Below, piece after piece: positions 57,541-64,000 of a DNA stretch of 64,000 nt. Both the position numbers and the translations under genes were made by a program. Every line of letters starts with the position of its first letter. Within the stretch, counting starts at the first letter, position 1. Below the pieces are notes generated by a model. It did no database searches and was not told the DNA's origin. It saw only the letters and a list, made by a program, of their open reading frames with translations. The stretch spans positions 1-64,000 of the forward strand of contig JAKSZP010009295.1 of NCBI GenBank assembly GCA_022478985.1. Reading direction: 5' to 3'. Source of the DNA: Massospora cicadina. Its lineage: Eukaryota > Entomophthoromycota > Entomophthoromycetes > Entomophthorales > Entomophthoraceae.

Positions 57541-58990
57541 CGTAGAATTGCTAGTCCACTTATAAAATTCTCCATTCCGTTGAAAGGTATTTGTTCACAT
57601 TTTGTCCATCGCTTTAAGCACTTGGGGCGGTTCATCATGGTACTTTCTGGTGACATTTTTTCAAACATTATGTCATTTATATCTGCTGTAACTGCAATTG
57701 TTGGTAATCTTGATAAGCAATCGGCGTTTTGGTGCTTTGCTCCTGGGCGATGAAGAATTTCGAAGTCATAAGCTTGCAGCTTAAGAGCCCATTGAGCTAG
57801 CCGCCCCTCAGGCTCTTTCAAGTTTTGCAACCAGCGCAATGATGCATGATCCATTACAACCTTAAACTTTACTCCGTGCAAGTAAACTCAGAACTGCTTA
57901 TATGCATAAATCACCGCTAAGCACTCTCACTCGGTTATGGTGTAGTTTCATTCATAACAATTCAAGCTATGACTGCAGTAAGCCATGGGGTGCTCCTCCC
58001 CCTCATCGTCCTTATGAGACAGGACCGCTCCAACAGCAGAAAGTGATGCATCCATCTGCACTATAACTTCTTTATTGAAATTAGGGTAGCGTAACATGGG
58101 CGCACTAATTAGTGCTGTTCAAAGTGTATCAAAGGCACATTGGCGCCGTTCCATCCATTTGAACATGACATCCTTCTTTAGTAGCTCAAACAGTGGACCT
58201 CCAATGCAACTGAAATTGGTTATGAAGCGTCAGTAATAACCCACCATCCCCAAAAACACCTGAATGTCCCATTCACAAACTGGCTTAGTCATCTTCTGGA
58301 TAGCCTCCACCTTGGCAGGTTGGGGTCTCAGCCCAGTTGCATCCACCACAAAACCAAGGTACTCCAGCTGATCCTTGAAGAAATGGCATTTCCAGGGCTT
58401 GATCTTAATATTGGCTTCAGCCAGTTGGCGAAATACCTCTTCCAAATGGGTAAGGTGTTCAGTGAATGTGCGAGAGAAGACACTAATATCATCAAGGTAC
58501 ATGAGCACACATGACAGCTTCAGATCGCCCAGAATGGTGTATACTGCTCAATGGAACGTAGCTGAGGCATCACATAGCCCTTGCGGCATTCAAGTTGGCT
58601 AAAAGCCCTTTGGATGTGATTATGGCGTATTTTTCTTGTTCTGCCACCGGCAACTCAAAATTGCCAATAACCAGATATCAAGTCCATTGCTGAGATTTAG
58701 CGGGCTCCACCTAGCGAATCTAGCACATCATCAATCCGCGGCAGAGGATATGAGTCTTTTTTGGTGACACTATTGAGCTTCCGGTAGTCAATTACTACAT
58801 GGTTAGTACCATCCTTCTTTTTAACAATTAGGACAGGCGAAGCCCATGGACTCTTAAATGGTTCGAGCATTCCTTGATCTAGCAGCTTGTTAATCTCCTC
58901 AGTGACAACTTCTTCAGTGGCCCTTGATTGGCATATTGGCCAAGACCTGATGAGGGATGATCCCCAGTGTCCATTTTATGAACCACCCCC
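57541..58990 (-). pseudogene. Element G reverse transcriptase and RNase H
   Basis: RT: the fingers region ending near 58750 ([25 protein letters not shown]), a CLMYLDDISVFSRTFTEHLTH palm at 58508-58440 with YLDD intact, and FKDQLEYLGFVVDATGLRPQP before the connection. RNase H: VVMDHASLRWLQNLKEPEGRLAQWALKLQ and LHRPGAKHQNADCLSRLP at 57881-57700. A stop and frameshifts lie near 58230 and 58560. Role: copying element RNA to DNA in particles. Confidence 0.85.
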
Positions 58991-59072
58991 TAGCGCACCC
59001 CAAATCATGATTGTCAGCCACAAAAACCTCTTTATATTTTTGAAATAAAGATTTCACCTGATCCTTCTGATC

Positions 59073-59480
59073 TTAAGATAATTCAGATAATTTCTCCTGT
59101 GGTATGACCACCATTGCGCCAAGATGCGGTTCAATGGGCAGACCAAATTCAAATAGAGAACTGAACTCATGAACCTGGTTGATCTCCTCAACCGGGACCA
59201 GATGTAAATACATTATAATCTGATGCCGGCGGATTTGGATTGATCTGTCCTGAAGATTTGCTATCAATATCTTGATCTCCCCATGGCCCGGAAGTATGAT
59301 TCCTGGAGCCACGTGGGGCTCAAGCCGCGATTGCTGATAAGTCACAATGATCTCCCCGTAGATCCCAGCTGGCACTTCCACCTCTAACTCAGTGTCTATT
59401 ATTACTTGGTTTCCAGAGGGAATGGATATAGCTCCAGCTGCACTAAGTGGTAACCCCTAATATTCATATAACTGATGGGG
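59073..59480 (-). pseudogene. dUTPase-like domain of element G
   Basis: Minus-strand reading LPLSAAGAISIPSGNQVIID, then TELEVEVPAGIYGEI, then APGIILPGHGEIKILIANL and IRRHQIIMYLHL. In a trimeric dUTPase the corresponding motifs are AAGYDL, TGxxVxxPxGxYGRI with PRSG, GxIDxDYRGEIxVxLxN and GDRIAQLI. The framework residues match, but AAGYDL is AAGAIS, PRSG is missing and the catalytic Asp of motif 3 is absent. It is likely a non-catalytic domain kept in the polyprotein. dUTPase-bearing Ty3/gypsy elements have been described in a basidiomycete; identity here is by eye. Confidence 0.65.
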
Positions 59481-59521
59481 AAGGGCCAATTTTTCTTTTA
59501 ATTGATGATAGTGCACTGGAA

Positions 59522-59930
59522 TCACCCCATCGCTGTAGGCAAGGTTGATTTGTCCCATATGCACTGAATTCTTTGGCGCTCCAGTGGAGGTAAAATAAAT
59601 TGGGATCCGCTGCCCAAAATAGCGAGGCTCTCTTCCATCATGTCAACGACAGCCCCACAATGTCGCATAAAAGCAGTCCCAATCAACAGATCATAGTTGA
59701 TATTTGGTAATACTACCGCTGGAGCCACCACCACAACAGATCTGAACCGCAATGGAAGCGCGCTATACGCTCCTTCAGAGACAGTGGTTTCTGCCCCAGC
59801 AGTCCCATACACCATCTGGTGGTCTATGTCAGGTTTAAAGATAACTTCACCACCAACTTAGTGGAGACAATGTTAACAGGAGCGCCCGTATCAACTATAG
59901 CTTTTACTCAGGTTTTGGCTACCACAATGT
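59522..59930 (-). pseudogene. Element G protease
   Basis: AIVDTGAPVNIVSTKLVV, with an intact D-T-G-A active site (59881-59892), then a frameshift. MVYGTAGAETTVSEGAY and NINYDLLIGTAFMRHCGAVVDM (59522-59815) form the rest of the retropepsin fold. Role: cleavage of gag-pol. Confidence 0.85.
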
Positions 59931-60410
59931 CACAGTAGGTGCACTCTGAGTAAGATTAATGCCGGCTATTTACTATGTGTACATTCAGCTGTTCACGTCT
60001 TTCCAGGAAATTTATAATACTTGCACCAACTGTAGGGTACTCTGTTTTAATAGCATCCACTGGAAGGGCGAACTCTACTCCTCTTAGAGATAACGCATCT
60101 GCGAATGGTTCTAGCTGTTCTGATGGGCTTTAGTCAAACATTTGACGAGCTTAAGGATTTGGCTGCTCCAGAACCCTTGTGTCCTCCATTTCTTTGACTT
60201 GTATTTGAGACAGCACATTTACTCCCCCAACCAGCTGTTGGTAGAGGAAGGTATCGTCATACTGAGAGGCTTTTGCTGCAACTAATACAGTAGCTTCAGG
60301 TGGTATGTACAAATTTGAGTTAGCGGAAGTAGAGAGTCCTGTCTCTACTCTGATCTGACTTTTTCCTGATAAGTTTGATCCTGTTGTATGTAAAGGATCC
60401 GTCGATTAAG

Positions 60411-61408
60411 GCACCATTGTCCCATGTGCCCAGTGCGACCACAATTAAAACAACATACTCCATAAGTCCTACGTCTGTGCTTAATATAGGTTGGTTCACT
60501 TGTACGGGTATTCCAAAGATGATCAGCTTAACCTGACCCACATTGGTAGAACGCCTGCTATTGATCAGCATATTTAGGGCTAAAGTGGTAGTTGGTCAGT
60601 TATTGATTGGCAGATATGGGATGGATGAAGGACTGTGGTGAGTATCCTGGTGAAACCTGCACCAAATGATTGATTTCCCCCACATAATTAGGGTCAGCAA
60701 CGGCGACAGTGTGAATCTGTTCAATGTTGGGTGGTGGGAAAGTGACAGCTAAGCGACATAAAAACTGAGCAAGTTTAAAAAGAGGTACATCGGGCTCCAA
60801 TAATGGGGCCATGATGTTGAAAAGCTCAGGGTATGGCTTCACTGAAGAGGACATAGCTATGCACAAATCAACTTCAGATAAAATCCCTGCCCCAATCAAC
60901 ACATGGGCTTCCGCCATAAAACGCTCAGCAAATGCAGTGAGGGTTTCATTTCGCTGAAACCCAATGGTCAATAACTCAGCTTTCCACTGCGACATCTTTG
61001 CAGTTCCGCTGAACAACCAAAGCACCATCTTTTTAACTTCTTGGTATGTAACGGAACTATCTGGAAGATAACAAATGACTTGATCAGCACTTTTGGCATC
61101 CAAGTTTGAAATCAACAATTTCGCTCTTTGCTGGTCCAAGGTTCCTTCAGTTGCAAACTCAAATCGTCAAAGAACCCATGAATATTTCCATCACAATCAA
61201 ATGGCGGCAGATTTTCGCTGCAAACTTCCTGGAGCAGCTCATCTTGTCTTTTGAGCACAGTGTCCAATGCAAGTTTCAATTTCCTATATGCAATAGCCCC
61301 AGCATCTTGTGCAGATTCCTTATCAGAGCAACTGGACTGCAACATAGCAGGCAACTGGGTTTTAAAATTTTTACAACTGATCAATAGGACCCCTGTAGTG
61401 AGCACCAC
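60411..61408 (-). pseudogene. Element G gag with intact CCHC knuckle
   Basis: Capsid pieces: LQEVCSENLPPFDCDGNIHGFF (61112-61486 frame), SSVTYQEVKKMVLWLFSG, FQRNETLTAFAERFMAEAHV and MSSSVKPYPELFNIMAPLL (60600-61139). The nucleocapsid knuckle CFNCGRTGHMGQWC is encoded at 60411-60452. The first coding stretch begins only a few bases after the primer-binding site. A frameshift separates the two capsid pieces. Confidence 0.85.
61391..61408 (-). other. Primer-binding site of element G
   Basis: Minus strand TGGTGCTCACTACAGGGG, one base from the LTR end. It predicts a primer tRNA ending AGTGAGCA-CCA. Confidence 0.75.
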
Positions 61409-61967
61409 TGTTATAAAATTGGAAGTATAAATAGATACGCTGGTGGACTTTGCACAGGGTTTGACCCGCTGAGCAATCAGGACCAATGATATGAAAATTG
61501 TTGTCCTCGAAATAACAGAAAATAACTTATATAAAAATATTGAGCACTTGCTCCCACAACCTCTTTTATTTAATATGCTTAATACCGCGGATTCTTCCTA
61601 GTCCACTTTTCTAAACTTACTTAACAACAACCCTCCTCTTAATCGCCCATCTCGCTTATATTAAAGCGGCTTGGATGATACCACTCTCATAGCTTGGACT
61701 GTTTGGTTCCACCGATTCTCCTTGTTTTGGCTGGTTATTCTCAAATTTGCTATTGCCTTAATTGTAGGCAAATTAAATTGTAATTGTCAAATGTCAACAT
61801 CGCCTTATTTAGAGGTGACCCAATAAAATCTTTATATCCAATAAAACCCATTAATCCCAATATCGCCTCATCTCAAGGCACTAGAATACTCATATCTGAT
61901 GTCATTTTTGGCGGATTGCGCCCTAGCTGTCCCATGATTATCATCCAGTGATATCAGAATTGTGACA
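61409..61967 (-). repeat. 5' LTR of element G
   Basis: Partner of 55881-56439, same length of 559 bp. Confidence 0.95.
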
Positions 61968-64000
61968 GAGGGCGTAAAAAAGAAGCAAAGAGGGTGGGGA
62001 AAAAGTGTTGGCGTGGGCCATAAACCAGACGTTTGAAAGGAGCATAGAGTTAGCAAGCTTTACCCAGCCTGTGAAAGTAGGCTGGTGGGCTCTAAGAGAG
62101 GCGATGCGCTTTTTGAAACTATCTAGGATGTGGTGCTCCATTACTGATGAGGCATACCCTTTCACCTCTAGCCATACTCCCAGATGATGCACTGGATCAT
62201 CAGTAAGTCTTGATACAAAACGGAGAGCCAGAGGGGCGGAATGGGGTGGCTGGAGCAAGCAAACATGACCAAGCTGCAGGTTCAGTCTGATTAAGGGGCG
62301 CCAGTGACCAGCGGGCTTGGTATCGGCTGAGGAGAGTAATTTTTGGTTTTTTAGGCGTTAAGGGAGACGTTATGACCCTGGAATATCCCCAGATAGTTGC
62401 CCCTAACGCGCGTGAATCACAGTTATTAGACACCCCAACCACACAATCATCAGTGATTGCAAGTTTCCTAACAGGTGCTTGGCCTTGCACATGGATATCA
62501 GTAAGGCGTGCATTCATACTATGTAGAAGTGGATTGAAGCTAGAGTTGTATAAAAGTGGACCTAAAGGGTCCCCTTATCGGAGAACCCTTTGAGGGCGAA
62601 CCATATCAATGAGGAAACCAGGGACACGCACTGCCATTGTGACAGATTTCATGAGCAACATCACCCAATTTATGAGCGGAGGGAAGTGGAATTTTTTGAA
62701 GGCAGGCTTTGAGGTAATCTCAGTTGGACCTATAATAAGTTTTTTGTTAGTTTAATAACACAAGCACCCCCAGTAGCCAAAGATTGGCAGACATTGGCCA
62801 CAGTGTGTATGTTCCCCTATATTGACCGCTTGGGTTAAAACCAAACTGCTCAAAGGAAATTTATTTAAGAGGCGACTACCCCTAGTCGGGTGGCCATTAT
62901 TTTAGTAAATAACTTAGTATCTGTATCAGTACCTGAGATGAGGCACCAGTTCGCTTGTAAAGCTTATCCTCCTTCTTACTTGACGTTATCATATAGGTCT
63001 TCTGGTCCCCAGGAAGGAGGCGTGTATCTAGAGACATTTGTTCAATAAGACAAGCATCATTGAGGAGAAATAAATAAATTTTTATAGAATACATAATTAA
63101 TCCCATATGGATCTGAGGACTTCCTGTGCGCTGCACCATGAATGGCTTACCAGAGTTTGTCACAAGTTATTAAGTTCATTAACTCTGGATAGCAGGAAAC
63201 GGTGTGGATATGTGCGCCTTTGAGAAACTCATCAATTGCGTCAGGTTTGACTGGTTCAAACTTATATAGCTTAGAGTAATAGTTCTAAACTTTGACTGTT
63301 ACTTTGGATGAAGTGTACATGACGGATTTGTTTGGCCGCCTCATCTGTGTGTAAGCCAAGCTTTGTCAGAGGGTGAAGAATTTGTGGAAAAAGTAGGCAG
63401 AGCATGTTTAGCCCACCATTATATTTTTTCCTTATACTGAACATAAATGCAATGTTTGTGTTGTCTTACTACACGTTGAGACGAGCAGACACTTCTGCCC
63501 ACTTACAACCCCATGATGGGCTGTACCCTGCAGCAAGGACAAAATCTCCAGGTGTTTCATTTCCACTAGAGTGCACTTAATGACTGCTGAGGTATCCCGA
63601 TAGTGTTGCAACTATATTTGGCGTGCCTTAAGGATAGTGTTTGCTTTGAAGGCTGAACAGGTTTAAATTGGATCAGCACAGAACGGATAAGCAAACTTTC
63701 AATGCCAAAGTTTTGGTTTCCACCCAGTCTGAAAACACAGGCAACGTTATTTTGGCTGGGAGAAGTTTAAATCTCATCGCCTGTGTCACCAGGCTTGACA
63801 TAGTAAGGATACCAACACCATCCTGTGGTCAGAGAGATCAATTTTTGTCATTGTGAAGTGCATGATCTTGGATTGAAAGTTAAATGGGGCACAAATTAAG
63901 TCAATGTGGGACATAGACCTCAGCTGACCCTTGTGCACATGGGGGAGGGACATGTTGGGTAGCAACGGCGCATGCTTGGGGAGGGCATTAAAAAGCCCCA
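61968..64000 (-). pseudogene. LINE-2w ORF2, RT and upstream linker (partial)
   Basis: Minus-strand pieces homologous to LINE-1w 4200-6200. VWLEVKGYASSVMEHHILDS (62258-61941) matches MWMEAGGYASAVMECHILDS. LAITDDCVVGVSNN near 62450 is the catalytic box (ITDD for FADD). LLPGDQKTYMITSSKKEDKL near 63000 matches LLPGGHEAFTVILFKKGDKL. At 63650-64000 the linker and end of the endonuclease are reached (FSSTK..SDHW-like at about 63830). More stops than LINE-1w. Confidence 0.78.

Larger units (their letters stand above)
55881..61967 (-). mobile_element. Ty3/gypsy element G, nested in LINE-2w
   Basis: A 6087-bp element on the minus strand. LTRs 55881-56439 and 61409-61967 are both 559 bp and very similar. 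Minus-strand polypurine tract CAAGGAGGGGGTAAGGT lies next to the 3' LTR, primer-binding site TGGTGCTCACTACAGGGG next to the 5' LTR. A complete gag-pol order is kept with long open pieces, making this the least decayed LTR element here and the reference for annotating A, B, C, F and H. Confidence 0.93.
54670..64000 (-). mobile_element. LINE-2w, second LINE copy, split by element G and running off the window
   Basis: Same family as LINE-1w. The 3' part is 54670-55880 and the rest 61968-64000, with gypsy element G between. The 3' end resembles that of LINE-1w (minus strand AAGTGTCCATATTATGGTCGGCCTTCC, then an A-rich tail). The 5' end lies beyond base 64000. It is more decayed than LINE-1w. Confidence 0.85.

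Noticed and set aside
1..64000. tRNA genes, rRNA genes, CRISPR arrays, tandem satellite arrays.
   Set aside because: No cloverleaf with a GTTCRANNC loop, no rRNA core longer than about a dozen bases, and no regularly spaced or tandem repeats were found by eye.

Overview
The window looks like a transposon graveyard from a TE-rich, AT-rich eukaryotic genome, most likely a fungus. The fungal guess rests on Ty3/gypsy elements with a dUTPase-like domain between protease and reverse transcriptase, and on a LINE whose C-terminus ends in a CCHC zinc finger. The species cannot be named from the sequence. No host gene, tRNA, rRNA or CRISPR array could be supported. Almost every reading frame is broken, so coding entries are given as pseudogenes.  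Layout, left to right: (1) 1-759, gag remnant of a gypsy element (minus). (2) 1849-18035, gypsy element A (minus), with 5309-bp LINE-1w inserted in its integrase (2963-8271, 16-bp target-site duplication) and a non-autonomous LTR element D in its leader (14299-17481, perfect 5-bp duplication). (3) 20172-22079, a half-LINE E (plus) that keeps an ORF1-like protein and a LINE-like 3' end but has no endonuclease or RT. (4) 22512-26310, internally deleted gypsy element H (plus). (5) 28117-44674, gypsy element C (plus), whose 5' LTR is split by a 9-kb gypsy element B (28818-37892). (6) 45090-53486, gypsy element F (plus), interrupted by a second, 5'-truncated copy of E (16-bp duplication) and by an unclassified insert of about 550 bp. 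(7) 54670-64000, LINE-2w (minus, same family as LINE-1w, runs off the window), split by gypsy element G (55881-61967), the least decayed LTR element here.  The most unusual signal is a set of four ultra-short insertions at 4568, 37211, 53664 and 54462. Each carries the same 13-nt core ACCATCTAGTACT followed by 6-8 A, and each is bounded by its own 13-19-bp target-site duplication, like a LINE-type retroposon but only about 20 bp long. One interrupts the RT ORF of LINE-1w. One lies in the 3' LTR of element B while the sister 5' LTR keeps the empty site. One carries six extra bases before the core.  How the parts relate: the LINE family is the plausible source of the machinery that moved E, its truncated copy and perhaps the micro-insertions, because all have 13-19-bp duplications and E shares the LINE 3' end. 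The gypsy families share a related primer-binding site (TGG[T/C][G/A]CT...) and the same gag - CCHC - protease - dUTPase-like - RT - RNase H - integrase order. Nesting gives a relative order of events: A before LINE-1w before micro-copy 1; A before D; C before B before micro-copy 2; F before E'; LINE-2w before G.
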